Below, in pieces: positions 8,520 through 14,790 of a stretch of DNA of 18,938 nucleotides; the stretch's first letter is position 1, and each line of letters begins with the position of its first letter. Position numbers and translations under genes: made by a program. The stretch covers positions 1-18,938 of the forward strand of contig JBILKO010000041.1 in assembly GCA_044376615.1 (NCBI GenBank), written 5' to 3'. The DNA comes from CAISGS01 sp044376615. Its GTDB lineage: Bacteria > Pseudomonadota > Alphaproteobacteria > Caulobacterales > Caulobacteraceae. The notes under the pieces were generated by a model, which was not told where the DNA came from, did no database searches, and worked only from the letters and a program-made list of their open reading frames with translations.

Positions 8520-8557
8520 CTGTCACTTACAAACATCGTTAAAAGCTTTTGTGACAG
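8520..8557. promoter_or_regulatory. Inverted repeat CTGTCAC/GTGACAG upstream of the Oar-like receptor
   Basis: CTGTCAC (8520-8526) and GTGACAG (8551-8557) are exact inverted copies 24 bases apart, with the 10-bp palindrome AAAAGCTTTT (8541-8550) beside the right arm. The site is 67-104 bases upstream of the receptor ATG, a plausible operator or promoter position. The same TGTCAC word recurs as another inverted pair at 8701-8732. No regulator family can be assigned from the motif alone. Confidence 0.4.
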
Positions 8558-8670
8558 CCTTGGCTTGAGGTTGTGGAAAACGCCAAGCCTACCAAATATT
8601 TGTGCAACATTTTTGCGCTGTTGCCCAAAGTGCACAATCAGATGAAGGGTTTAGCCGAAAGCGCATCTCA

Positions 8671-8700
8671 GGTCATGCCCAGGATCGGGCATGGCCTTTT
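8671..8700 (+). terminator. Possible intrinsic terminator or attenuator ahead of the SRPBCC gene
   Basis: GGTCATGCCC (8671-8680) pairs with GGGCATGGCC (8687-8696) through 10 bp with one T-G wobble, and TTTT follows at 8697-8700. No plus-strand gene is seen upstream in this divergent region. If functional, it would end a leader or small RNA transcript or attenuate transcription into the gene at 8746. The T-tract is short, so confidence is limited. Confidence 0.35.
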
Positions 8701-8732
8701 GTGACAAAGTCTGGCCCTACTAGATTTGTCAC
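8701..8732. promoter_or_regulatory. Inverted repeat GTGACAAA/TTTGTCAC before the SRPBCC gene
   Basis: The exact 8-bp arms (8701-8708 and 8725-8732) are 16 bases apart, and the right arm ends two bases before the GGAG ribosome binding site (8735-8738). It could be an operator or, in RNA, a stem next to the ribosome binding site. It shares the core TGTCAC/GTGACA with the repeat at 8520-8557. Confidence 0.4.
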
Positions 8733-8745
8733 CTGGAGATAATTA

Positions 8746-9330
8746 TTGGCCAGACCCGCATTCTATGCCTGCCTACTCATTAGCCAGATCGCACTGCCAG
8801 CCTATGCCGGCACGCCCAAGCTTTGGTCTGTCATAGACGCGAAGCGCGGTGATCACGGTGTTTCGGCCGAGTTGGTCATCGACGCGCCGGTTGCCGTGGT
8901 CTGGGAGGTGCTCACCGATTGCGCCACTGCGCCAAGGCATGTGCCAGGTATGGTCAGTTGCAAGGTGCTTCGGGTCGGCCCAGCTGGCCAATGGGATGAA
9001 CGCGAACACAGGATGCGGTTGCCCTGGTTTCCTTTGATCCTGCGCAATGTGGTGCGGTCAGACTATGTGCCGCAACAGAGCCTAAGCTACCATAGGCTTG
9101 GCCAAGAAGCCGGAGGGCTTCGCGGCCAATGGCGGCTGACCCCCGACGCGAGCGGTAAGGCCACCCAAATTACATATACCGGCTATATGTCTGGGCTGCT
9201 GCCTGTACCGGATGTCATGGCTAAGGCCTATGTTTTAAGGGGTCTAGAGGCCTTGCAGGCCGAATGTGTTCGGCGGGGCAAGCTCGGTGACGCGGGTGCG
9301 CCCAATGCCGCTACCAATACTCAGCCATAA
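8746..9330 (+). CDS. Exported SRPBCC (START/polyketide-cyclase fold) protein
   Basis: The 194-residue product starts at TTG 8746, supported by GGAG seven bases upstream. A signal peptide (about 1-22, ending A-Y-A-G) sends it to the periplasm or envelope. The rest is an SRPBCC/START-like lipid- or hydrophobic-ligand-binding domain. It shows the classic opening A-x-L-V-I-D-A-P-V-A-V-V-W-E-V-L-T-D (about 43-60), a central R-M-R-L-P-W-F-P stretch, and a long C-terminal helix (V-M-A-K-A-Y-V-L-R-G-L-E-A-L-Q). Cytoplasmic relatives bind quinones or polyketides; exported ones are uncharacterised, so no ligand is proposed. The last 20 bases overlap the 3' end of the convergent TrmO-like gene. Divergent placement from the Oar-like receptor suggests possible co-regulation. 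Confidence 0.85.
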   Translation: MARPAFYACLLISQIALPAYAGTPKLWSVIDAKRGDHGVSAELVIDAPVAVVWEVLTDCATAPRHVPGMVSCKVLRVGPAGQWDEREHRMRLPWFPLILRNVVRSDYVPQQSLSYHRLGQEAGGLRGQWRLTPDASGKATQITYTGYMSGLLPVPDVMAKAYVLRGLEALQAECVRRGKLGDAGAPNAATNTQP

Positions 9331-9778
9331 TCTCGTCGGCCCAATCGGGCTGGTGCACTTCACCGCGCGGCAGAAAGCCCTTCATGACCGGCTTGATATC
9401 CAGGATCGGGCTGCCATGGATAGCATCCAGGCCCTCGACAGTGATCACTAGCCCCTCGACGGCGACCAATTTGCAAACGCTTATCCCTAGGCGATTGGGC
9501 CGGTTCTTGCCGCGCTGGGCAAAAATGCCAACCTTGGGCCAGTCTGTTCGGCCACGCGGGTGCCGCGCAGCGGTGGTGATCTCGTCTATGCCGACCTGGT
9601 CAAAATGGAACAAGACTTCAAGGTGCGAAAAGGCGTCAAGGCCCGCTAAGGCGTCGGGTGTGAACTGCGCCGCATCTAGAACGATTTCGCAGCGAACCTG
9701 GTCCCATTGGTCGTCGATTGGCTCGGTCCGGCCGCCCCTAACCCAGCCAATGGGTATGATCTCTATCGGCATAGGCAC
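9311..9778 (-). CDS. trmO: TrmO-like SAM-dependent tRNA (t6A37) methyltransferase
   Basis: The 155-residue protein belongs to the TrmO/YaeB family, which methylates N6-threonylcarbamoyladenosine at position 37 of tRNA-Thr using S-adenosylmethionine. Supporting motifs are P-I-G-W-V-R near the N-terminus, L-D-A-F-S-H-L-E-V-L-F-H-F (about 47-59), R-P-N-R-L-G-I-S-V (about 93-101), and G-S-P-I-L-D-I-K-P (about 121-129). The usual Tyr after D-I-K-P is Val here. The protein is shorter than E. coli TrmO and matches the compact version with only the beta-barrel catalytic domain. The start is GTG 9778, directly abutting the stop codon of the upstream thioesterase, with AAGGA ten bases before it. ATG 9772 is an alternative. 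It is the last gene of a three-gene minus-strand operon. Confidence 0.82.
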   Translation of the reverse strand: MPMPIEIIPIGWVRGGRTEPIDDQWDQVRCEIVLDAAQFTPDALAGLDAFSHLEVLFHFDQVGIDEITTAARHPRGRTDWPKVGIFAQRGKNRPNRLGISVCKLVAVEGLVITVEGLDAIHGSPILDIKPVMKGFLPRGEVHQPDWADEIMAEYW

Positions 9779-10201
9779 TTAGATTGGATCCTTGCGACTG
9801 AGTAAGAAATGCCCGCGCAAAAGGGTAATGGGGGTATCTGGCGAGTCCTGCCAGGCCTCAACATGCACGTTGGCAACGCGCTTGCCCATCTTGCGGATAA
9901 TGGCCCGGGCATAGGTGGTCTGGGCCTTGGCAGGCCTTAGATACTCAACAGACACGTCAATCGGCTTAGGCTGGTGGGCGAGGCCTTGAAGGATCGACAA
10001 TTGCGCGACGGCGGTCATCTCCATAAAGGCCCCGAGGACACCGCCATGCAGGGCAGGCAAGATCGGATTGCCGACCAGATGCGGCGCGAAGGGTAGGGTG
10101 AAGGTCATCTCGTCCCCCGCTAGCTTCGCCTGGACACCTAGATAGCGGGCATAGGGAATGGCGGCGACGAGGGCGCTCAGTTGATCTGACCCTTGGCTCA
10201 T
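9779..10201 (-). CDS. PaaI-family hot-dog thioesterase
   Basis: This 140-residue single hot-dog domain is predicted to hydrolyse an acyl-CoA thioester in the cytoplasm. The active-site helix region reads L-P-A-L-H-G-G-V-L-G-A-F-M-E-M (about 48-62); H52-G-G and E61 correspond to the PaaI/YbgC-type motif, with Glu where many members have Asp. V-S-V-E-Y-L-R-P-A fits the conserved central strand of the family. Its ATG overlaps the stop of the upstream hot-dog gene by ATGA (10198-10201) and its TAA abuts the TrmO-like start, so translation is probably coupled. The substrate is unknown. Confidence 0.88.
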   Translation of the reverse strand: MSQGSDQLSALVAAIPYARYLGVQAKLAGDEMTFTLPFAPHLVGNPILPALHGGVLGAFMEMTAVAQLSILQGLAHQPKPIDVSVEYLRPAKAQTTYARAIIRKMGKRVANVHVEAWQDSPDTPITLLRGHFLLSRKDPI

Positions 10202-10653
10202 GACTTGGCGGCCTTCGGTTCTGGGCTGGAATTGATCATAAAGGCAGCTTGCGCGGTGGCGACGGGATCGCCGGACTCCAGGTCCCAGGCGCTGGCGCGC
10301 ACAAAGGCGATGGACCGGGTCTTTTTATAGCAATCGGCCCGGGCCGTGACGCTCTGTCCAGGCTTAGCCGCCCGCATATAGTCAATGCGCAGATCGAGCG
10401 TGGCAATATTGGTCAGGGTATCGAGCGCCATCATGACGGCATGGCCACAGACATGGTCCAATAGGGCCATAACCACGCCGCCAGCGATGACTCCGGTTTC
10501 AGGATCGCCAATCAGATCATCGCGAAAGGGAACCTTTAGAGTCGCTGTGCCCTTGGCAACATCGACGACCTCAAATCCCAAGGCATAGGCATGGGGCGAC
10601 CAGTCATTCTGTCCCGGTTTGGGCGCGCGATTTTGGGGAAGTGAATCTGTCAT
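10198..10653 (-). CDS. PaaI-family hot-dog thioesterase (first gene of operon)
   Basis: The 151-residue protein is a second hot-dog thioesterase of the PaaI type. The catalytic region is G-D-P-E-T-G-V-I-A-G-G-V-V-M-A-L-L-D (about 49-66), where D66 is the expected catalytic acid. L-D-L-R-I-D-Y-M-R-A-A-K-P-G is the typical central strand. A TAGGGT sequence eight bases before ATG 10653 serves as ribosome binding site. The two hot-dog genes are tandem and translationally coupled but diverged. Whether the products pair as a heteromer is inference only. The exact acyl-CoA substrate cannot be stated. Confidence 0.88.
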   Translation of the reverse strand: MTDSLPQNRAPKPGQNDWSPHAYALGFEVVDVAKGTATLKVPFRDDLIGDPETGVIAGGVVMALLDHVCGHAVMMALDTLTNIATLDLRIDYMRAAKPGQSVTARADCYKKTRSIAFVRASAWDLESGDPVATAQAAFMINSSPEPKAAKS

Positions 10654-10739
10654 TGCATGACCCTACAACCAAACCGGGCAACTGCAAGTCTTGGAAGTCC
10701 CATTGCTTGTCAGCAGTGTTGTAGATCGCCCAATATTTG

Positions 10740-10852
10740 CGGTCAGATGTCATTTGTCATGTCTGACCGATCGTCAGCTCTCCATACTACCGACAGTAGT
10801 GCCCTCTTGGTCAGGGCACACAATACGACCGTTTAAGGTCGCCCAAATGGGC
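10740..10852 (+). promoter_or_regulatory. Hairpin-rich upstream/leader region of the OmpA-type gene
   Basis: Four inverted repeats lie in succession: CGGTCAGA/TCTGACCG (10740-10747 and 10762-10769, spacer with two TGTCAT copies), GTGCCCT/AGGGCAC (10799-10805 and 10813-10819), CGACC/GGTCG (10826-10830 and 10837-10841), and GCCC/GGGC (10841-10844 and 10849-10852). None has a T-tract, so they are not simple terminators. The upstream one may be an operator. The three nearest the gene could fold in the 5' untranslated RNA just ahead of the GAGGG ribosome binding site (10857-10861). Confidence 0.4.
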
Positions 10853-10866
10853 AGAAGAGGGTTTGG

Positions 10867-12075
10867 ATGATGAAAACGAAATGGTTGGCGGGGGTCGCTT
10901 TGGCCAGCCTTGTCACGGCAGTCGCCAGCGGTGCCACGATGGCTGCGGCGCAAGAAACCACCGTTTATGGCGCAATCGATCTTGGCTATCATTGGCCCAA
11001 GGACATTGATGCGACGTCAGCAAATAATTCCACCGACGGTCAAAGGTATGACTGGCGCTGGTCTGGACCTGCCAATGGCGCGGCATTTGTTCGACTTGGC
11101 TATGTGCCAATGCCCAATTGGCGTCTTGAGTTGGAAGGCGGCTATCGTCCAGGTGACCTTCGAACGGCTGAGGGTAACAGTGCCCGATCAGTAACTGGCT
11201 TATGTGCAATTAATAGCGTGGGGTCTGATTGTGGTCATCTTGGCGGAAAGATCGAGTCCTTCACCTTGATGGGCAATGTCATTTATGACTTTATGCCAGA
11301 CGCACAGATCAACCCCTTTATAGGGGCCGGGATTGGTGCCAACTATGTAAAGGTCAAGGCTGATGGCCGGTTTGTCGGCATCTTCTATACGCCTGATACC
11401 TTGGCAGTCCGCGATAATGATACCGTGCTCGTCTATCAAGGTATTGCCGGTATAGCCTTTAAGCCGTCTGACCGGTTGAGGTTTGACATCACCTACCGCT
11501 ACCTAAGCGGCTCAGATATTGGGTTTAAGTCTACTGGGTCGGGCTTCCTTCAGCCTGGCGCGTGGAAGGGTCGCTACGAGGACGAGTCGGCAACTGTCGG
11601 GCTTCGTTATGCCTTTGGTGCACCGCCATCGCCGCCTGAGGCAGCACCACCACCGCCACCTCCGCCACCTCCTCCTCCGCCACCCCCGCCGCCTGAAATG
11701 GCGCCTCCTGCACCCCCGCCGCCAGCACCCATGGCCTATGAGGCCCGTGAGTTCCTGGTCTATTTTCCGTGGGATGAATATGTGCTGACGCAGGAGGCCC
11801 AAGCGGTCATTCAGCAAGCGGCCCAATATTCTTCTGAGGGCAAGGCCACCCGGGTCACCTTGGTCGGCTATACCGACAGTTCGGGTTCTGCGGCCTATAA
11901 TACCGGCTTGTCTGAACAGAGGGCTAAGGCTGTATCCGATGCCTTAGTTAGCCTTGGACTTGCGGCGGCCAATCTTGCCGTGGACTGGAAGGGCGAAACC
12001 AATCTGGCCGTGCCAACGCCAGACGGGACCAAAGAGCCCTTGAACCGGCGCACCACGGTCATGATCAATTTCTAA
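10867..12075 (+). CDS. OmpA-family outer-membrane protein with polyproline linker
   Basis: The 402-residue envelope protein has a signal peptide (about 1-28, ending M-A-A-A-Q), an eight-strand-type OmpA beta-barrel (about 32-250) and a Pro-rich linker (about 253-289) with 16 consecutive prolines at 261-276. The C-terminal OmpA/MotB peptidoglycan-binding domain (about 293-402) contains L-V-G-Y-T-D-S-S-G-S with Y-N-T-G-L-S-E-Q-R-A-K-A-V downstream, and a final N-R-R-T-T-V-M-I-N-F. The protein would anchor the outer membrane to the cell wall. Adjacent ATG codons at 10867 and 10870 are both possible starts after GAGGG. An intrinsic terminator follows, so it appears monocistronic. Confidence 0.93.
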   Translation: MMKTKWLAGVALASLVTAVASGATMAAAQETTVYGAIDLGYHWPKDIDATSANNSTDGQRYDWRWSGPANGAAFVRLGYVPMPNWRLELEGGYRPGDLRTAEGNSARSVTGLCAINSVGSDCGHLGGKIESFTLMGNVIYDFMPDAQINPFIGAGIGANYVKVKADGRFVGIFYTPDTLAVRDNDTVLVYQGIAGIAFKPSDRLRFDITYRYLSGSDIGFKSTGSGFLQPGAWKGRYEDESATVGLRYAFGAPPSPPEAAPPPPPPPPPPPPPPPPEMAPPAPPPPAPMAYEAREFLVYFPWDEYVLTQEAQAVIQQAAQYSSEGKATRVTLVGYTDSSGSAAYNTGLSEQRAKAVSDALVSLGLAAANLAVDWKGETNLAVPTPDGTKEPLNRRTTVMINF

Positions 12076-12102
12076 GCGTATTGATTTTGACGGTGAGTTT
12101 GA

Positions 12103-12132
12103 GGAGTCCGGCCATCGTGCCGGGCTCCTTTT
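12103..12132 (+). terminator. Intrinsic terminator after the OmpA-type gene
   Basis: A 10-bp stem GGAGTCCGGC (12103-12112) with GCCGGGCTCC (12119-12128), one T-G wobble and loop CATCGT, is followed by TTTT. It begins 27 bases after the OmpA stop codon and lies upstream of the MsrA start. Confidence 0.85.
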
Positions 12133-12182
12133 CTACGTCCACTCGGCTTGAACATTGCCGACAAGGGGCCATACTCCAGCCT

Positions 12183-12797
12183 ATGAAAACCTCATCCAAA
12201 ACTACAATCTTCGCCATTCTTGGCTTTTGCCTTGCCATGCTCATCGGCCAACCCGCCAAGGCCGCCCCGCCCCGCGAGACAGCCATTTTCGCTGGCGGCT
12301 GCTTTTGGTGTGTTGAGCACGATATCAAGGCCATTCCCGGCGTGATCTCCGCAGTGTCTGGCTATACCGGCGGGCATGTTGCCAACCCGACATATGAAGA
12401 CGTGACCAGCGAGACTTCGGGCCATCTGGAATCGGTCAAGGTCACGTTTGATCCGACAAAGATTAGCTATGGCGTCCTGGTTAGCCGTTTCATGCGGCTG
12501 ATCGATCCCACTGATGCGGGCGGTCAGTTTTGCGATCGGGGGCAGTCTTATCAAAGCGCCATTTTTGCCAATGGCCCGAGCCAGCGTGCCGCTGCCCAGG
12601 CCGTCTTGAACCAACTGCAAACCACACCGCTTAGGGGCAAGATTGTGACGCCCATCCGCGACGCGGCTACGTTTTGGCCCGCAGAAGGCTATCATCAGGA
12701 TTATTCGAGCAAGAATCCGCTTCGCTATAATCTTTACCGCCAGGGCTGCGGCCGTGATGCGCGGGTTAAGGCGGTCTGGCGCGGGATTGCCCCCTAG
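12183..12797 (+). CDS. msrA: Exported peptide-methionine (S)-S-oxide reductase MsrA
   Basis: MsrA reduces methionine-S-sulfoxide in proteins. From ATG 12183 the product is 204 residues, with a clear signal peptide (M-K-T-S-S-K-T then a hydrophobic core, ending P-A-K-A at about 27), so it should act in the periplasm. The catalytic motif G-C-F-W-C is at 39-43 with nucleophile C40. G-Y-T-G-G, T-S-G-H-L-E-S-V and E-G-Y-H-Q-D-Y are family signatures, and a C-terminal G-C-G-R-D probably supplies a resolving Cys. The frame stays open up to 12081, but that upstream part contains the OmpA terminator, so the start at 12183 is preferred. The ribosome binding site is poor. An electron donor for a periplasmic MsrA could come from a DsbD/ScsB-type pathway; such a gene starts at 18426, though linkage is inference. 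Confidence 0.9.
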   Translation: MKTSSKTTIFAILGFCLAMLIGQPAKAAPPRETAIFAGGCFWCVEHDIKAIPGVISAVSGYTGGHVANPTYEDVTSETSGHLESVKVTFDPTKISYGVLVSRFMRLIDPTDAGGQFCDRGQSYQSAIFANGPSQRAAAQAVLNQLQTTPLRGKIVTPIRDAATFWPAEGYHQDYSSKNPLRYNLYRQGCGRDARVKAVWRGIAP

Positions 12798-12913
12798 GCC
12801 TTGCGAAAAACACCCCTGCTGGCTATCCCTGTCGCGTCTGTGACACGATATTGTGCTCAAGCAGGCATTAAGGGCGGGACCAGTTCGGTTACACGCCCGC
12901 GTCAGGGAAGATC

Positions 12914-13921
12914 ATGCCGCGTTTTGTCCCCGCCGAATGGGCCCAGCATCAGGCCATGTGGATTGGCTTTCCAAGCCATGGCGAGCTCTGGCTTGAGCAT
13001 TTAGAGGCCGCCCAGGCTGAGGTTGCAGCCCTCGCCCTCGCCCTGGCCGGTCCCGGTGCTGAGCGTGTAAAGCTGCTCGTCGCCGGTCCGGACGCTGTTA
13101 AGGCCGCCAAGTCTCTGATCGGATCAATGGCGGGCATTGACCTGGTCGAGGCCCCCTTTGGTGATGTTTGGCTGCGCGATACCGGGCCGATCTGGGTCAA
13201 AGAGGCTGGCCAGATCCGCGCCCAGGGCTTTGGCTTCAACGGCTGGGGCGGCAAATATGATCTGCCCGATGACCATGGTGTCGCTGCGTGCCTCGCTGAA
13301 GTCAGTGGCACGCCAATAGATTCAACGACATTTATCCTTGAGGGCGGCTCACTCGATCATGACGGATTTGGCAGCGTTCTGACCACCCGCCAATGCCTGC
13401 TCAACCCCAATCGTAATAGCGGTGTTACCGAAGCGGTCGCCGAGGCGCAGCTGGCCAGCACGCTTGGGGTTAAAAAGGTCCTTTGGCTGGACGATGGGCT
13501 GATAAATGACCACACCGATGGCCATATCGATAATCTGGCCAGGTTTGTGGCACCAGGCGTGGTTGCCTGTCCTCTCGGCTTTGGCCGGGCTGACCCCAAT
13601 ACAGATCTCTATGGCCATGTGGCCCGCCAGCTTTCGGCCATGACCGGCCATGATGGTCGCCAGCTCCAGGTGGTACGCATCGCCTCGCCCGGCCGGGTTG
13701 AGGACGCCGATGGTCAACCGGTGCCAGCCTCGCATATGAATTTCCTGATCGCCAATAAGGCCGTGATCGCGCCGGTCTATGACGACAAGGATGCCGGTGC
13801 CCATGCGGTTGAGGCCCTAGCCAGCCTGTTTCCCGAACGCCAGGTGATTGGATTACCGTCTAAGGCTGTCTTGACCGGCGGCGGCTCCTTCCACTGTATC
13901 AGCCAGCAGGTGCCAGCATGA
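12914..13921 (+). CDS. aguA: Agmatine deiminase
   Basis: This 335-residue cytoplasmic enzyme of the guanidine-modifying superfamily hydrolyses agmatine to N-carbamoylputrescine and ammonia. Active-site motifs in order are W-L-R-D-T-G-P (86-92), E-G-G-S (143-146), H-T-D-G-H (200-204) and T-G-G-G-S-F-H-C (321-328), with C328 as nucleophile. The length is somewhat under the usual 350-380 residues, but no motif is missing. AGGGAAG (12904-12910) is a good ribosome binding site for ATG 12914. Its stop overlaps the start of the amidase gene by ATGA, giving the AguA-AguB route to putrescine. Peptidylarginine deiminase is the alternative family name, but the amidase neighbour favours agmatine. Confidence 0.93.
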   Translation: MPRFVPAEWAQHQAMWIGFPSHGELWLEHLEAAQAEVAALALALAGPGAERVKLLVAGPDAVKAAKSLIGSMAGIDLVEAPFGDVWLRDTGPIWVKEAGQIRAQGFGFNGWGGKYDLPDDHGVAACLAEVSGTPIDSTTFILEGGSLDHDGFGSVLTTRQCLLNPNRNSGVTEAVAEAQLASTLGVKKVLWLDDGLINDHTDGHIDNLARFVAPGVVACPLGFGRADPNTDLYGHVARQLSAMTGHDGRQLQVVRIASPGRVEDADGQPVPASHMNFLIANKAVIAPVYDDKDAGAHAVEALASLFPERQVIGLPSKAVLTGGGSFHCISQQVPA

Positions 13922-14790
13922 GCCGAGGCCTGACCGTTGCGGCCTTGCAAACCGCCTATGGAGATGACATGGCTGCCAATCTGGCCCGCACCGCCGAATT
14001 AGTGCGCGAGGCTGCGGCCAAGGGTGCCCAGGTCATCCTGCCTTCCGAGCTGATCCAAGGCCATTATTTCTGCGTCACACAATTGGAGCACTGGTTTGCG
14101 ACCGCCCATCCCTGGCGTGAGCATCCGTGTGTGACGGCCCTGGCGCCCTTAGCGGCTGAACTGGGCGTTGTTATCCCGGTCTCGATCTTTGAGCGCGAAG
14201 GCCCGCACTATTTCAACAGCGTGGTTATGATCGATGCCGACGGCAGCCTGATGGGCGTCTATCGCAAGAGCCATATTCCCGACGGCCCCGGCTACCAGGA
14301 AAAATACTATTTCCGGCCCGGCGATACGGGCTTCAAGGTTTGGGCGACCCGCTTTGGCCGGATTGGCGTCGGCATTTGCTGGGACCAGTGGTATCCTGAA
14401 TGTGCCCGCGCCATGGCCTTGCAGGGGGCAGAGGTCTTGCTCTATCCGACCGCGATTGGGTCAGAACCGCATGATGCCAGTCTCGATACTCGCGATCCCT
14501 GGCAAAGGGTGATGCAGGGCCATGCCGTCGCCAATTGCATTCCGGTCGTCGCTGCCAACCGTACCGGCTTTGAGCCAGGCGCGGGCGGTGGTCAGAGCTT
14601 TTACGGCTCCAGCTTTATCGCCGATCACCGCGGTGACCTGGTCGCCAGCCTAGATCGCGAGGACCAGGGCGTGATCACGGCCAGCTTCGACCTTGATTTC
14701 CTGGCCACCTATCGCGCTTCGTTCGGCTTTTTCAGGGATCGGCGCACGGATTTGTATGGGGCCTTGGTCGGCCCCAGACCGACGACCTAA
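13918..14790 (+). CDS. aguB: N-carbamoylputrescine amidase
   Basis: This 290-residue carbon-nitrogen hydrolase (nitrilase superfamily) converts N-carbamoylputrescine to putrescine, CO2 and ammonia. The Glu-Lys-Cys triad is visible as E44 (L-P-S-E-L), K117 (Y-R-K-S-H-I-P) and C154 (V-G-I-C-W-D-Q-W-Y-P-E). The G-I-C-W-D-Q-W-Y-P-E context and the D-G-P-G-Y-Q-E-K-Y-Y-F stretch are typical of AguB. Its ATG overlaps the deiminase stop, so the two are translationally coupled. Its TAA overlaps the end of the convergent MaoC gene by four bases. Together with AguA it gives a complete agmatine-to-putrescine step; the arginine decarboxylase that would feed it is not in the window. Confidence 0.94.
   Translation: MSRGLTVAALQTAYGDDMAANLARTAELVREAAAKGAQVILPSELIQGHYFCVTQLEHWFATAHPWREHPCVTALAPLAAELGVVIPVSIFEREGPHYFNSVVMIDADGSLMGVYRKSHIPDGPGYQEKYYFRPGDTGFKVWATRFGRIGVGICWDQWYPECARAMALQGAEVLLYPTAIGSEPHDASLDTRDPWQRVMQGHAVANCIPVVAANRTGFEPGAGGGQSFYGSSFIADHRGDLVASLDREDQGVITASFDLDFLATYRASFGFFRDRRTDLYGALVGPRPTT

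Noticed and set aside
12081..12182. N-terminal extension of MsrA from 12081
   Set aside because: It covers the OmpA terminator hairpin, and the signal peptide starts properly at 12183.
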